Below, one piece after another: positions 48,927 through 59,068 of a stretch of 64,000 bases of DNA. The position numbers and the translations under genes were made by a program. Numbering within the stretch: position 1 is the first letter of the stretch; each line of letters opens with the position of its first letter. The notes below the pieces were generated by a model that saw only the letters and a list, made by a program, of their open reading frames with translations, had not been told where the DNA came from and did no database searches. Location: NCBI RefSeq assembly GCF_003994485.1, contig NZ_RZNJ01000002.1, positions 557,255 through 621,254 of the forward strand, in the 5' to 3' direction. The stretch is from Arsenicitalea aurantiaca (lineage in GTDB: Bacteria > Pseudomonadota > Alphaproteobacteria > Rhizobiales > Devosiaceae).

Positions 48927-51704
48927 ATGGCAATCAAGAGAATGTTGGTGGATGCCATCCACCCGGAAGAAACGCGGATCGTCGTCACTAGCGGGAACCG
49001 GCTCGAAGAGTTCGATTTCGAATCCGCCCAGCGGCGGCAATTGCGGGGAAACATCTACCTCGCCAAGGTCACGCGGGTAGAACCCTCGCTTCAGGCCGCA
49101 TTCGTCGATTACGGCGGCAATCGCCACGGCTTCCTCGCATTTTCCGAAATCCACCCCGACTACTACCAGATTCCCGTCGCCGACCGCGAAGCACTGCTGC
49201 GCGACGAGGAGGAGGAAGATCATAACGAGGCCGAGGCGGAGATTGCCGAGACCTCCGTCAGCCAGCCTGCTGACGACGATGGCGAGCAGGACGGCGACGC
49301 CGATGGCGACAATGGCCATATCGAGCAGGCGCCGCGCAACAACGAGCCCGTCGAGAGCGTTGGCGGCAGCGACGCGCTCGAGGAGATGCCGGAGCGCCGC
49401 AAGCCGTCGCCGGCACGTCGGAACTACAAGATCCAGGAAGTGATCAAGCGTCGGCAGGTCATGCTGGTGCAGGTCGTGAAGGAAGAGCGCGGCAATAAAG
49501 GCGCGGCGCTGACCACCTATCTGTCCCTCGCCGGCCGTTATTCGGTTCTGATGCCCAACACCGCACGTGGTGGCGGCATTTCCCGCAAGATCACCAATGC
49601 TGCCGACCGCAAGCGGCTCAAGGAGATCGTGGGCGACCTCGAAGTGCCACAGGGACAGGGCATCATCCTGCGTACCGCTGGCGCGTCGCGCACCAAGGCG
49701 GAAGTCAAGCGCGACTTCGAATACCTCCAGCGGCTCTGGGAGAATGTTCGCTCGCTGACGCTGAAGAGCCAGGCGCCGTGCCTCGTCTACGAGGAAGGCA
49801 GCCTCATCAAGCGCACCATTCGCGATCTTTATTCCAAGGAGATCGACGAGTTGATGGTCGCCGGTGTCGAAGCGCACCGCGAGGCCAAGGACTTCATGCG
49901 CATGATCATGCCGAGCCACGCCAAGAACGTGCAGCTCTACACCGATGATCAGCCGATCTTCTCGCGCTTCAATATCGAGCCTCAGCTCGACCAGATGTTC
50001 TCCCCGCAGGTCACCCTCCCCTCCGGCGGCTACATCGTCATCAATCCCACCGAGGCTTTGGTCTCGATCGACGTGAACTCGGGTCGCTCCACCAAGGAGC
50101 ACAATATCGAGGACACGGCGCTCCAGACCAATCTGGAAGCCGCCGAGGAGGTCGCCCGGCAATTGAGGCTGCGCGATCTGGCCGGCCTCATCGTCATCGA
50201 CTTCATCGACATGACGGAGAACCGGTCGAACCGGGCTGTGGAGCGCAAGCTCAAGGACTGCCTGAAGAACGATCGGGCGCGGATCCAGGTCGGCCGCATC
50301 AGCCATTTCGGGCTGATGGAGATGAGCCGCCAGCGCATCCGGTTCGGCGTGGTGGAAAGCTCGACGCACAAATGCCCGACCTGCGATGGCACCGGCATCG
50401 TGCGCTCCGTGGAGAGCATCGCACTGCTCGTCATGCGCGCGATCGAGGATCATGTGCTGCGCAAGCCCGGGCAGTCGATCAACGTCAAGGTGCCGACCGA
50501 TGTGGCGCTCTATCTGCTCAACAACAAGCGCCAGACCCTGACGGCGCTTGAAGCCAAGCACGGCCTCTCCATCACCTTGCTGGCCGATGATCACGTGGGG
50601 TCCGCTCACTACCTCATCGAACGAGGCGAAGCGCGTCCGCAGCATCACTCCGAGGTTGCGGTCGACGCCACTCATGTCCGCGTCGACACAGCTGCCATGG
50701 ACGATCTCGACGACGCCGCGGTCGACGAGGACGATGATGCCGAGGAGGCCGAGGAGACACCCGCCGCAGCCCGCAGCCAGCAGCGCTCCGAAGAAGGCGG
50801 AGAGCGCAGCGGACGCCGGCGCCGGCGCCGGAGGCGCGGTGGCGATCGAGACGAGAGCACCCCGGCTCAGCAGGTGCGGACCAGCGACACTGACGACGAG
50901 GCCGTCGAACTCGACCAGGGTGCCGATGAGGACGCCACCGAGGCGGCCGGGAATGGCGGGGACCACGATGACTCCGGCGAGCCCCGCAAGCGTCGGCGTC
51001 GTGGCCGGCGCGGCGGTCGTCGCAACCGCCGTAACGAGAATGGCGAGCTGATCGAGGACGCACCTGCCGAAGCGGTCGCGGCTGAGACGCGCGCTCCCGA
51101 AGTGCCAGAGGAAGCGCCGGTAGCGGCGGAGGCCGAGGCGGACGCTGCGCCTGTGATCGAAGCCCCGCAACCTGCCGAGGAAAGCCCCGCCGAGCCCGAA
51201 ACTGCGCCCGCAGCCGCTGAAGCTCCGGTGGAGGACACGCCGCCCGCCAAGCCCAAGCGTACCCGGCGTAAGAAGGTCGTCGAGGAGACGCCGGCAGCCG
51301 CGGCAGACGCCGCGACGATCGCCAGCGTCGCCGAAGCGGTGCTCGATCCGGCCCTCGACCTTCCTCCGGTCAAGCCCAAGCGCACGCGCCGCAAGAAGGC
51401 CGATCCGGTAGCGGTGGAAGAGGTGGAAGCGACCGCAAGCGTTCGGGAGCAGAAAGCCAATCCGCCTGAGGAACTCGCTCCTCCGCCGACCGATCCGATC
51501 CTGCCCGAGCCGGTCTTGCCAGAGGCCGCGGCCCCTGCAGCCGAGCAGGAGGACGAAAAGCCGGCCCGTCGTCGCCGCAAGGAACTTCCGGCGGACGAAA
51601 TCGTGGTGTCTTCTACGGCCGCACCCGCCGAAGAAGTGACCGAAGGCGAAGAGAAGCCGAAGAAGAAAGCCGGCTGGTGGCAGCGCGGCTTCCTCGGGGG
51701 CTGA
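48927..51704 (+). CDS. rne: Ribonuclease E/G family endoribonuclease (RNase E)
   Basis: The central mRNA-decay and rRNA-processing endonuclease, 925 residues. The catalytic half (about 1-560) starts MAIKRMLVDAIHPEETRIVV. Its S1 domain is interrupted by an acidic insert of about 80 residues (from RDEEEEDHNEAEAE on), which is typical of alphaproteobacterial RNase E. The catalytic aspartates are in SIDVNSGRST and IVIDFIDM, and the zinc-link is CPTCDGTG. The C-terminal 350 residues are disordered, with Arg-rich RNA-binding blocks ([22 protein letters not shown]) and Glu/Ala/Pro-rich stretches for degradosome contacts. GGAG lies 9 nt before the ATG. A strong terminator follows. Confidence 0.95.
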   Translation: MAIKRMLVDAIHPEETRIVVTSGNRLEEFDFESAQRRQLRGNIYLAKVTRVEPSLQAAFVDYGGNRHGFLAFSEIHPDYYQIPVADREALLRDEEEEDHNEAEAEIAETSVSQPADDDGEQDGDADGDNGHIEQAPRNNEPVESVGGSDALEEMPERRKPSPARRNYKIQEVIKRRQVMLVQVVKEERGNKGAALTTYLSLAGRYSVLMPNTARGGGISRKITNAADRKRLKEIVGDLEVPQGQGIILRTAGASRTKAEVKRDFEYLQRLWENVRSLTLKSQAPCLVYEEGSLIKRTIRDLYSKEIDELMVAGVEAHREAKDFMRMIMPSHAKNVQLYTDDQPIFSRFNIEPQLDQMFSPQVTLPSGGYIVINPTEALVSIDVNSGRSTKEHNIEDTALQTNLEAAEEVARQLRLRDLAGLIVIDFIDMTENRSNRAVERKLKDCLKNDRARIQVGRISHFGLMEMSRQRIRFGVVESSTHKCPTCDGTGIVRSVESIALLVMRAIEDHVLRKPGQSINVKVPTDVALYLLNNKRQTLTALEAKHGLSITLLADDHVGSAHYLIERGEARPQHHSEVAVDATHVRVDTAAMDDLDDAAVDEDDDAEEAEETPAAARSQQRSEEGGERSGRRRRRRRRGGDRDESTPAQQVRTSDTDDEAVELDQGADEDATEAAGNGGDHDDSGEPRKRRRRGRRGGRRNRRNENGELIEDAPAEAVAAETRAPEVPEEAPVAAEAEADAAPVIEAPQPAEESPAEPETAPAAAEAPVEDTPPAKPKRTRRKKVVEETPAAAADAATIASVAEAVLDPALDLPPVKPKRTRRKKADPVAVEEVEATASVREQKANPPEELAPPPTDPILPEPVLPEAAAPAAEQEDEKPARRRRKELPADEIVVSSTAAPAEEVTEGEEKPKKKAGWWQRGFLGG

Positions 51705-51722
51705 TCGCCGCCTCCCGCATGC

Positions 51723-51751
51723 AAAAGCCCCGCCGATTGGCGGGGCTTTTT
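51723..51751 (+). terminator. Bidirectional terminator between rne and gatB
   Basis: A perfect 12-bp stem AAAAGCCCCGCC / GGCGGGGCTTTT with a 4-nt loop is flanked by A and T runs on either side, and it lies between two convergent stop codons. It can act on both strands. Confidence 0.9.
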
Positions 51752-51785
51752 CTATTCTGCTGGTCTGACCCGGAAGTGCGGCTCG

Positions 51786-53264
51786 CTAGATGCCGAGCTT
51801 GCTCTTGAGGATTTCGTTTACCGCCTGCGGGTTGGCCTTGCCACCCGATGCCTTCATGACCTGCCCGACGAACCAGCCGATCATCGAGGGCTTATCCTTC
51901 ACCTTGGCGACCTGATCAGGATTTGCTGCAATGATCTCGTCGACCACCGTCTCGATCGCGCCCAGATCGGTGACCTGCTTCATGCCGCGGGCCTCGACGA
52001 TTTCGGCCGGATCCCCGCCTTCGGCCCAGACGATCTCGAACAGATCCTTGCCGATCTTGCCCGATATGTCGCCCTTGCCGATGAGATCGACGATACCGCC
52101 CAGTTGCTCGGCGCTCACCGGGCTCTGCGTGACGTCCATGCCTTCCTTGTTGAGGCGCGCGGAAAACTCGTTGATGAACCAGTTTGCCGCCAGCTTCCCG
52201 TCCCGTCCCTTGGCCATGGCCTCATAGAAGTCGGCCCCGGCGCGGTCGAGCGTCAGCACCATGGCGTCATAGGCGGTGACGCCATACTCGGCGATGAAGC
52301 GCGCCTTCTTCTCGTCGGGGAGTTCGGGAAGGCCCTCGGCCAGCTTGGCGATGAAGGCATCGTCGAATTCGAGCGGCAGGAGGTCCGGATCCGGGAAGTA
52401 GCGATAGTCATGCGCCTCTTCCTTGGAGCGCATCGATCGCGTCTCCCCGAGCTTGGGATCGAACAGTCGCGTCTCCTGGTCGATCGTGCCGCCATCCTCG
52501 AGAATGTCGATCTGCCGGCGCGCTTCATATTCGATCGCCTGCCCGGCAAAGCGCACCGAATTGACGTTCTTGATCTCGCAACGCGTACCGAACGCGCCGC
52601 CCGGGCGACGCACCGAGACGTTGACGTCGGCGCGCATCGAGCCCTGCTCCATATTGCCGTCGCAGGTCCCCAGATAGCGCAGGATGGTCCTGAGCTTGGA
52701 AAGATAGGCCTTCGCCTCGTCGGCCGAGCGCAGGTCGGGTTTGGAGACGATTTCCATAAGTGCGACGCCGGACCGGTTGAGATCGACGAAGCTCATATTG
52801 GGATGCTGGTCGTGAATCGACTTGCCCGCATCCTGCTCGAGGTGCAGGCGCTCGATGCCGATCTCGATCGTTTCCTCGCCCATATCGAGCAGAACGCGAC
52901 CTTCGCCGACGATCGGATCAAGATATTGCGAAATCTGGTACCCCTGCGGCAGGTCAGGGTAGAAATAGTTCTTCCTGTCGAAGATCGAACGCTTGTTGAT
53001 CTGCGCCTTGAGCCCGAGCCCGGTGCGCACGGCCTGCCGCACGCACTCCTCGTTGATCACCGGCAGCATGCCCGGCATCGCGGCATCCACGAAGCTCACA
53101 TTGGAATTGGCAGGGCGGCCGAACTCGGTCGAGGAGCCGGAGAACAGCTTGCTCTCCGATGTCACCTGCGCATGCACTTCCATGCCGATGATGATTTCCC
53201 AATCCCCGGTCGCCCCGGCGATGAAGCTCTTTCGGTGCGGCGTGCGCGTGTCGATGATGGTCAA
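51786..53264 (-). CDS. gatB: Asp-tRNA(Asn)/Glu-tRNA(Gln) amidotransferase subunit B
   Basis: GatB is the tRNA-binding and kinase subunit of GatCAB, which converts misacylated Glu-tRNA-Gln and/or Asp-tRNA-Asn. The 492 residues are full length. Signatures are [33 protein letters not shown] and [18 protein letters not shown]. The C-terminal YqeY-like tail begins near residue 350 and ends with [12 protein letters not shown]. The gene is the most downstream of the gat cluster, 12 bp after a GNAT gene. Confidence 0.96.
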   Translation of the reverse strand: MTIIDTRTPHRKSFIAGATGDWEIIIGMEVHAQVTSESKLFSGSSTEFGRPANSNVSFVDAAMPGMLPVINEECVRQAVRTGLGLKAQINKRSIFDRKNYFYPDLPQGYQISQYLDPIVGEGRVLLDMGEETIEIGIERLHLEQDAGKSIHDQHPNMSFVDLNRSGVALMEIVSKPDLRSADEAKAYLSKLRTILRYLGTCDGNMEQGSMRADVNVSVRRPGGAFGTRCEIKNVNSVRFAGQAIEYEARRQIDILEDGGTIDQETRLFDPKLGETRSMRSKEEAHDYRYFPDPDLLPLEFDDAFIAKLAEGLPELPDEKKARFIAEYGVTAYDAMVLTLDRAGADFYEAMAKGRDGKLAANWFINEFSARLNKEGMDVTQSPVSAEQLGGIVDLIGKGDISGKIGKDLFEIVWAEGGDPAEIVEARGMKQVTDLGAIETVVDEIIAANPDQVAKVKDKPSMIGWFVGQVMKASGGKANPQAVNEILKSKLGI

Positions 53265-53276
53265 GTCTTGACGTCC

Positions 53277-53798
53277 TTATTCGATGTCGGGCACCGGCCC
53301 GCTATAGGGGTGCAGGCGCTTCTCGAGCCGCACGTTCATTGTGGTGTCTTGCCCCGCGCGGCCCTGCTGGCCGAGCGCGAGGATGTGATAGCCCTGATGC
53401 TCATAAAATTTCACGGCGCGCACATTGTCGGCCAGCGTATCGAGCTGCACTGCGTCGGCGCCTTCGAGCTCGAGAATGGACTCCATCCTGCGCAGAAGCG
53501 CGGTGCCGATCCCGTGGTTCTGCAGGAGCGGGGTGACGAAGAGGTAGGGAATGTAGGCCCTGCCCCGCGCCCGGCTGCACCAGCCGACCGAAACGCCTTC
53601 AGCCTCGGCAACGATGATCCGGTCGAGGGAGTCGCGCACGGCTGCGCTCAGCCGATCCTGCTCGGCACGCCTTGCGCGGTCGCCGACCCGCAGGAACGGC
53701 ATCAAATCCCTCTCCCAGGCGACATAACCGATGTCTGCCAGCGTCTCGGCCTCGGAGGCCACAGCCTTGCGGATCACGATCTGGGGCAACATCGGCAT
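53277..53798 (-). CDS. GNAT-family N-acetyltransferase
   Basis: A 173-residue acetyltransferase. The acetyl-CoA binding loop is LLQNHGIGTALLRRM, preceded by the strand AYIPYLFVTP. The C-terminal part has NVRAVKFYEHQGYHILA, the usual end of the GNAT fold. The first codons allow a start at 53798 or two codons later; both give the same domain. The substrate is unknown. It is 21 bp after the chorismate mutase gene and 12 bp before gatB, so it is carried in the gat transcript. Confidence 0.85.
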   Translation of the reverse strand: MPMLPQIVIRKAVASEAETLADIGYVAWERDLMPFLRVGDRARRAEQDRLSAAVRDSLDRIIVAEAEGVSVGWCSRARGRAYIPYLFVTPLLQNHGIGTALLRRMESILELEGADAVQLDTLADNVRAVKFYEHQGYHILALGQQGRAGQDTTMNVRLEKRLHPYSGPVPDIE

Positions 53799-53819
53799 GG
53801 CTCCGGGTGTTGGCGCCGG

Positions 53820-54128
53820 TCAGTCGTCCCGGCGGCGTGCTGCGATAATGCCCTTTTCGTAGTTCACATTCCAGTCGATCAAGGTGCGCCAGATCAACTC
53901 CGCCTGATCCTCATCCAACCCCATGTCCTCGGCCCGCTCGCGCTGGCGCACGATGATCGCTTCGATGCGGGCCTTGTCATAGGCTTCATGAGGATCGGTC
54001 TTGATCTGGGCCATGCGCGTGACATAGCGGTGCCGCTCGGCGAACAGGGCCAGCAGCGACTGGTCGATCCGGTCGATCTCTGCGCGCACGTCTTCCTTGG
54101 TTTTACACTTTGCGGGAGGCTTGGTCAC
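53820..54128 (-). CDS. Chorismate mutase, AroQ type
   Basis: Converts chorismate to prephenate for Phe and Tyr synthesis. I start the protein at the GTG at 54128 (102 residues, TKPPAKCKTKEDVRAEID), with AAGGA 8 nt upstream. The open frame from 54395 would add 89 residues of Arg/Pro-rich nonsense overlapping the gene before it. The sequence is all helical, with RAEIDRIDQSLLALFAERHRYVTRMAQIK, the first AroQ helix with its active-site Arg and Lys. It is a free-standing monofunctional mutase. A position in the gat cluster is probably just operon packing. Confidence 0.9.
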   Translation of the reverse strand: MTKPPAKCKTKEDVRAEIDRIDQSLLALFAERHRYVTRMAQIKTDPHEAYDKARIEAIIVRQRERAEDMGLDEDQAELIWRTLIDWNVNYEKGIIAARRRDD

Positions 54129-54252
54129 GGGCTCGATCCTTGGTCCTAATTTCGGCCTTGGTGTGCAATGGGCGGTCGCCAATTTCAACCGGGCGTGGCG
54201 TTTCAATGAAGGAGATCCCGGCAGGGTTTCTGCACCCCGGCCGCCACGATGC

Positions 54253-54570
54253 TCAGTGCCGCGTCTCTCCGCTGAGCGCGGTCGCGATGTGGGTCCATTC
54301 GGCGGACACGCTCGGGGTAGCCCGCTTCTTTCCAGCGCGACGATACCAGTAGTCGGCATTGCCCATATCGGCTTCGATCCAGTGCAGCAGGGCATGGATC
54401 CAGTCGAATTCCTGCACGCCTTCCTGCATCTGCACGATGGCGTGGGCGTTCTCCCATTCAGGGCCCATGATCATGCCGCCCTTCTTGATCCACCAGAGCG
54501 CCTGCAGAGGCAGCGAGAGCGATTTGGGCGGCTGGGACCAGTCCTGGGTCGAGAAAACGTCTTCGCTCAT
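54253..54570 (-). CDS. Conserved small cytosolic protein of unknown function
   Basis: 105 residues, rich in tryptophan and histidine: LQALWWIKKGGMIMGPEWENAHAI, then FDWIHALLHWIEADMGNADYWYRRAGKK. The pattern looks like a pair of long helices. I recall similar small uncharacterised proteins beside gatA in other Rhizobiales, but cannot name the family. It starts 4 bp after the gatA stop, so it is cotranscribed. Between it and the chorismate mutase start lie 124 bp without a feature. The function is unknown. Confidence 0.8.
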   Translation of the reverse strand: MSEDVFSTQDWSQPPKSLSLPLQALWWIKKGGMIMGPEWENAHAIVQMQEGVQEFDWIHALLHWIEADMGNADYWYRRAGKKRATPSVSAEWTHIATALSGETRH

Positions 54571-54574
54571 GGGG

Positions 54575-56059
54575 CTACCACCAGACCTTGGGAGAAAAAT
54601 CGATCCCGGCGCTGCGCTCGATCACGCGGCCGGCGGCAAACAGCGTCTCCTCGTCGAAAGGCTTGCCGATCAGTTGCAGACCGAGCGGCAATCCGCTCGC
54701 GTCCTTCCCTGCCGGCACGGCGATCCCGGGAAGACCGGCCATGTTGACCGTAACGGTGAAGACGTCGTTGAGGTACATTTTCACCGGATCGGCTTTCATG
54801 TCCTCGTCTCCCACCCCGAAAGCGGCGGAAGGCGTCGCAGGGGTGAGGATGGCGTCGACACCGTCGGCGAATACCGCCTCGAAATCCCGCTTGATCAGCG
54901 TGCGCACCTTCTGTGCCCGCACGTAGTAGGCATCGTAATAGCCCGCCGACAGGACATAGGTGCCGATCATCACGCGGCGCTTCACCTCGCGGCCGAAGCC
55001 GGCGGCGCGCGTGAGCTCGTACATGTCCGTGATGTCCTTGCCCGACACGCGGAGCCCGTATTTCACCCCGTCATAGCGCGCGAGGTTGGACGACGCCTCT
55101 GCGGGCGCAACGATGTAATAGGCCGGCAGGGCATATTTGGTGTGCGGCAGGGAGATGTCCCGAACGGTCGCGCCTTCGGCTCTGAGCCACTCGAGGCCCT
55201 GCCGCCAGAGTGCCTCGATCTCCTCGGGCATGCCGTCCATGCGGTACTCGCGCGGAACACCGATCACGAGGCCCTTCACGCCGCGCTCGACGGCCGCCGC
55301 GAAGTCCGGAACGGCAAGGTCGGCGCTTGTGGAGTCCTTGGGATCAAAGCCTGACATCGACGTCATCAGGAGGGCCGCATCCTCTACGGTCCGTGCGATC
55401 GGCCCGGCTTGGTCGAGCGAGGACGCGAAGGCGACGACGCCCCAGCGCGAGCACCGGCCATAGGTCGGCTTGATCCCGACCGTGCCCGTAAAGGCGGCCG
55501 GCTGGCGGATCGAACCGCCGGTGTCGGTCGCCGTCGCACCTGCGCAGAGCCAGGCCGAGACGGCAGCCGCCGAGCCGCCCGAGGACCCGCCCGGCACGAG
55601 GTCGAGATTGGATCCTTCGCCCCGCCATGGGTTGATGACCGGGCCGTAATAGGAGGTCTCGTTGGAGGAGCCCATGGCGAACTCATCCATGTTGAGCTTG
55701 CCGAGCATCACCGCGCCATCCCGCCAGAGATTGGCCGTGACCGTGGATTCATACTCGGGCTTGAAGCCGTCAAGGATATGGCTGCCGGCCTGGGTGTGAC
55801 TGCCCTTGGTCCCGAAAAGGTCCTTGATGCCGAGCGGAATGCCTTCGAGCGGGCCACCCTTGCCTGCCGCCAGCCGCTCGTCGCTTGCCGCAGCCATCTC
55901 GCGGGCCTGGTCATCGGTAACCGCGACATAGGCATTGAGCTTCGGATTGGCCGCGGCGATAGCGCCGAGATAGGCCTCCGTTAGTTCGACGGCCGAGAAT
56001 GCCTTGTCATCGAGACCCTTGCGGGCAGCGGCGAGGCTCAGGCGGGTCAGTTCGGTCAA
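54575..56059 (-). CDS. gatA: Asp-tRNA(Asn)/Glu-tRNA(Gln) amidotransferase subunit A
   Basis: GatA is the amidase subunit that frees ammonia from glutamine for GatB. I start it at the TTG at 56059 ([15 protein letters not shown], 494 residues), with a GGA about 9 nt upstream. A GTG two codons earlier is also possible, but the longer frame from 56182 is not. The amidase-signature catalytic residues are present: the Lys in [10 protein letters not shown], the cis-Ser and Ser nucleophile in [15 protein letters not shown] and the GSIRQPAAF loop. Length is normal for the family. Confidence 0.95.
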   Translation of the reverse strand: MTELTRLSLAAARKGLDDKAFSAVELTEAYLGAIAAANPKLNAYVAVTDDQAREMAAASDERLAAGKGGPLEGIPLGIKDLFGTKGSHTQAGSHILDGFKPEYESTVTANLWRDGAVMLGKLNMDEFAMGSSNETSYYGPVINPWRGEGSNLDLVPGGSSGGSAAAVSAWLCAGATATDTGGSIRQPAAFTGTVGIKPTYGRCSRWGVVAFASSLDQAGPIARTVEDAALLMTSMSGFDPKDSTSADLAVPDFAAAVERGVKGLVIGVPREYRMDGMPEEIEALWRQGLEWLRAEGATVRDISLPHTKYALPAYYIVAPAEASSNLARYDGVKYGLRVSGKDITDMYELTRAAGFGREVKRRVMIGTYVLSAGYYDAYYVRAQKVRTLIKRDFEAVFADGVDAILTPATPSAAFGVGDEDMKADPVKMYLNDVFTVTVNMAGLPGIAVPAGKDASGLPLGLQLIGKPFDEETLFAAGRVIERSAGIDFSPKVWW

Positions 56060-56100
56060 TTGCACGTTCCGTTCAAAGCGTTGGTGCGCGGGGCACGGCT

Positions 56101-56583
56101 TCAGGCCGCGACATCGCCCGCAAGGTTCATTTCGTAAAAGGCGGACCACTGGCTCTCGGGGTAGTCGAGGAAGGCTCCGCACCGGGTAAAGCCGCGCCGT
56201 TCGTAGAGGCGCTGTGCGCCGGCAAACCCCGGCCCCTCCCCAGTTTCGAGCACCAAGCGCTTCACGCCCTCTGCGCGCGCACGTTCGATGATCGCGGCAA
56301 GGAGTTGCGACCCGACCCGCTCGCCGCGCACGGCCTCGCGCGTGTACATGCGCTTGACCTCGCCGACGGCTTCGGGATGCAGTTTCAGCGCACCGATCCC
56401 GAGCGCAACGCCGTCTTCGTTTCGGGCGACGAAAACCGTGGTGTCCGCCCCGGCCATCTGCTCCACCGTCATCTTGAACTGGAACTCGATGGGCGACAGA
56501 GGAAGCAGATGCGCGTTCAGGAGCGCCACGAGTTCGCGCACATCGTCCTGTAGAGGCGTCTCGACCCCGACCGTAACCGTCAT
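56101..56583 (-). CDS. GNAT-family N-acetyltransferase between gatC and gatA
   Basis: A 160-residue acetyltransferase. It starts at the ATG at 56583 ([14 protein letters not shown]) with GGAGTAGGGA upstream; the site overlaps the end of gatC. The acetyl-CoA loop is [13 protein letters not shown], after the strand GEVKRMYT. The C-terminal region is [16 protein letters not shown]. The phrase VKRMYT...RGxxxG resembles small amino-acid or phosphinothricin-like acetyltransferases, but the substrate cannot be told. Its place between gatC and gatA, 4 bp after gatC, means cotranscription. Confidence 0.88.
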   Translation of the reverse strand: MTVTVGVETPLQDDVRELVALLNAHLLPLSPIEFQFKMTVEQMAGADTTVFVARNEDGVALGIGALKLHPEAVGEVKRMYTREAVRGERVGSQLLAAIIERARAEGVKRLVLETGEGPGFAGAQRLYERRGFTRCGAFLDYPESQWSAFYEMNLAGDVAA

Positions 56584-56587
56584 GTCC

Positions 56588-56875
56588 CTACTCCACGACC
56601 TTCGGGACCATGAAGAAATTGTCTTCGGACAGCGGCGCGTTGGCCACGATCTTTTCGGGATAGCCTCCATCCGTGACGACGTCTTCACGGCGGCGGAGAA
56701 CCATCGGGGTTACCGACGTCATCGGCTCCACGCCGTCCACGTCGACCTCGTTCAACTGCTCCACAAAGCCCAGCATGGCGTTGAGTTCGCTCTCATATCC
56801 CGCAACTTCGTCATCGGTGATGCGTATGCGGGCAAGGCGGGCAATCTTCTTGACTGTGGCGGCGTCGACCGACAT
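56588..56875 (-). CDS. gatC: Asp-tRNA(Asn)/Glu-tRNA(Gln) amidotransferase subunit C
   Basis: The small GatC subunit wraps around GatA and links it to GatB. The 95 residues are standard: [21 protein letters not shown] at the start, [22 protein letters not shown] in the centre, and [10 protein letters not shown]-like sequence before the C-terminus. It is the first gat gene of this minus-strand series, so its promoter probably lies in the 69 bp before it. Confidence 0.95.
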   Translation of the reverse strand: MSVDAATVKKIARLARIRITDDEVAGYESELNAMLGFVEQLNEVDVDGVEPMTSVTPMVLRRREDVVTDGGYPEKIVANAPLSEDNFFMVPKVVE

Positions 56876-56944
56876 CGGGTTCCTCGCGGTGTCCGGGAAA
56901 GAGCGGCTTGTCTAGCGCTTTTAACAACGCGCGGCCAGCCGGTG

Positions 56945-57484
56945 TCAAACTTCGAGCGCGAGGCCCGTTTCCAGCGCGACCAGTCCCGCGCCACCCAGAT
57001 GCTCCGCGATCGCGGAAATGGCCGGATCGACTTCGCTTTCAGGCGCGGCGAGAACAATCAGCCGGGGGCGTGCGATATCGAGCAGAAGCGTCGCGCTCGC
57101 CGCCATCTCCTCGCCTGCGCCGAACATCACCAGCACCGAATCGTCGGCCCAGCGCCCGAAGCGCGGCGGAGGACCGCACAGCAGCACTAGCGGGGGCTCT
57201 CCCACTGCCTCGATGAGGAGGCTACCGTCACCGATGAGGAAGAGCTCGACGGGTTCCTCCCTCTCATTTTCGTCGATCGCCCTGCGCACGCGGCGGGGCC
57301 GCCATCCGGTGGGGTCGATGACAGAAAGGGACGGGTCAGGGCTTGAGAGGGAAACCGAGCGATCCGCCCCAGAGAGGAGTTCTGCCTGATCAATACCCGT
57401 GGGCGCCCCGGCGGCGTCGACCACGAGGATCATGCCACCGAGGTGCACCCGCACCGTCGTCCCGCCGAACCAGGTGATTTTCAT
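56945..57484 (-). CDS. Uncharacterised protein resembling a metal-site-less MBL-fold (UlaG-like) protein
   Basis: A 179-residue soluble protein. The start MKITWFGGTTVRVHLGGMILVVDAAG is like the first hairpin of UlaG-type metallo-beta-lactamase-fold hydrolases (MKITWLGHATF...). The later segments also fit alternating strands. The HxHxDH metal motif and later His ligands are missing; only one or two histidines occur in the whole protein. If the resemblance is real, it has lost its active site, and a binding or structural role is more likely. The gene is upstream of gatC on the same strand and divergent from ruvX. Confidence 0.6.
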   Translation of the reverse strand: MKITWFGGTTVRVHLGGMILVVDAAGAPTGIDQAELLSGADRSVSLSSPDPSLSVIDPTGWRPRRVRRAIDENEREEPVELFLIGDGSLLIEAVGEPPLVLLCGPPPRFGRWADDSVLVMFGAGEEMAASATLLLDIARPRLIVLAAPESEVDPAISAIAEHLGGAGLVALETGLALEV

Positions 57485-57553
57485 CGTCGCTCCATCGTCA
57501 AGCCGGGCCGGAGCCTATAGGAGGGACATGACCGAGCCAACCGCGAGCCAGAA

Positions 57554-58012
57554 ATGACAGAGGCCCCAGACGATTTCGCAGCCCTCCCTCCCTCGGGAAA
57601 ACTGCTCGGGCTCGACCTCGGGACCAAGACGATCGGCGTGGCAGTCTCAGATGCGATGCGCTACTCGGCAACCCCGCTGACGACGATCAAGCGCCAGAAA
57701 TTCACCCAGGATGCCGAAGCGCTGCTGACCCTTTGCACGCAGAACGCAGTGGTCGGGATCGTGCTCGGCCTGCCGCTCAACATGGACGGCTCCGAGGGCC
57801 CTCGCGCGCAATCCACCCGGGCCTTTGCTCGCAACTTCTCCGGAAAAACTGCGCTGCCCATCGTCTTCTGGGATGAAAGGCTCTCCACGAGTGCCGTCAC
57901 GCGTATGCTGATCGAAGCCGACACACGCCGCGACAAGCGGGCCGAAGTGGTCGACAAACTCGCTGCCAGCTACATCCTCCAGGGAGCGCTCGAGCGCCTG
58001 CGGCGGGGATAA
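57554..58012 (+). CDS. ruvX: RuvX/YqgF, RNase H-fold nuclease
   Basis: A 152-residue protein of the RNase H fold, known for 16S rRNA 5'-end maturation and once annotated as a Holliday junction resolvase. The first acidic residue is in [33 protein letters not shown] and [22 protein letters not shown] supply the other conserved acids. A 20-residue polar N-terminus precedes the fold. It is divergent from the MBL-like gene and 69 bp upstream of pyrB. Confidence 0.92.
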   Translation: MTEAPDDFAALPPSGKLLGLDLGTKTIGVAVSDAMRYSATPLTTIKRQKFTQDAEALLTLCTQNAVVGIVLGLPLNMDGSEGPRAQSTRAFARNFSGKTALPIVFWDERLSTSAVTRMLIEADTRRDKRAEVVDKLAASYILQGALERLRRG

Positions 58013-58081
58013 AGCGGCGCCGCCCTGTACAAGCCCCCTCCGCTCGGCTAGACCGCCCCGAACCCATCGGGACGGAGCGAC

Positions 58082-59068
58082 ATGGCCGCCACTTCGCCAT
58101 CCGGCAACCCTGCTACCGGGACCGCGGGCGGTCCCTTCCCTCCATTTTCCAAGCGTCACCTGCTCGGCATCGCCGACTTGAATCCGGTCGAGATCCTCTC
58201 GCTGCTCGACCGGGCCGAGGCGATGATCCCGGTCTCGCGACAGGAGCGGAAGTCTTACCCCACGCTCTCGGGCAAGACGCAGATCAACCTCTTCTTCGAA
58301 AATTCAACCCGCACGCAGGCGTCGTTCGAAATCGCCGGCAAGCGTCTCGGCGCGCTCGTGGTCAACATGTCGGTGCGGACGTCTTCGGTCGCCAAAGGCG
58401 AGACGCTGAGCGATACCGCGGCCACGCTGAACGCGATGCGCCCCGACGTCATCGTCGTGCGGCATTCGGCTTCCGGCGCGGTTGAGTTGCTGAGCCAGAA
58501 GGTCAGCTGCTCGGTCGTCAATGCCGGCGACGGTGCCCATGAGCATCCCACCCAGGCGCTGCTCGATGCGTTGACCATTCGCCAGCACAAGAAGCGGCTC
58601 GAGGGTCTCACGGTCGCCATCTGCGGCGACATCACCAATTCCCGCGTCGCGCGCTCGAACCTGCTGCTCCTTGGGGCCCTCAACATCCGCACCCGGGTGA
58701 TCGCGCCGCGCAATCTCCTGCCCGCCGGCGTCGAGCACATGGCTACAGAGGTCTTCACCGACATGCGCGAGGGCCTGCGCGACGCGGACGTCGTGATGAT
58801 GCTGCGTTTGCAGCATGAGCGGGCCAACGGGCTGATGATCCCTTCCACCCGCGAATATTACCGCTTCTACGGCCTCGACGCCGAAAAGCTTGCCTTTGCC
58901 AAGCCCGATGCCATCGTCATGCATCCGGGCCCGATGAACCGCGGCGTCGAAATCGATCCGGCGATCGCCGACGGCAACCGCTCGGTCATCACCGATCAGG
59001 TGGAGATGGGCGTTGCCGTCCGCATGGCGGTGCTCGATGCCCTGCTGCCTGCTGGAGATGCACGATGA
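58082..59068 (+). CDS. pyrB: Aspartate carbamoyltransferase catalytic subunit
   Basis: Makes N-carbamoyl-aspartate, the first dedicated step of pyrimidine synthesis. The 328 residues include the carbamoyl-phosphate site [18 protein letters not shown], the [18 protein letters not shown] segment, the Arg in [13 protein letters not shown]-like sequence (here [13 protein letters not shown]), and [16 protein letters not shown] precedes the ATG by 4 nt, a close spacing. The stop overlaps the start of the next gene by 4 bp. In this class (long PyrB with an inactive PyrC homologue) the two form a complex. Confidence 0.95.
   Translation: MAATSPSGNPATGTAGGPFPPFSKRHLLGIADLNPVEILSLLDRAEAMIPVSRQERKSYPTLSGKTQINLFFENSTRTQASFEIAGKRLGALVVNMSVRTSSVAKGETLSDTAATLNAMRPDVIVVRHSASGAVELLSQKVSCSVVNAGDGAHEHPTQALLDALTIRQHKKRLEGLTVAICGDITNSRVARSNLLLLGALNIRTRVIAPRNLLPAGVEHMATEVFTDMREGLRDADVVMMLRLQHERANGLMIPSTREYYRFYGLDAEKLAFAKPDAIVMHPGPMNRGVEIDPAIADGNRSVITDQVEMGVAVRMAVLDALLPAGDAR

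Noticed and set aside
48837-51170. 777-codon minus-strand open frame with hydrophobic N-terminus
   Set aside because: Antisense to rne. The apparent hydrophobicity comes from the complement of acidic and alanine codons.
52104-54149. 681-codon plus-strand open frame
   Set aside because: Antisense to gatB, a GNAT gene and chorismate mutase, which are all well supported.
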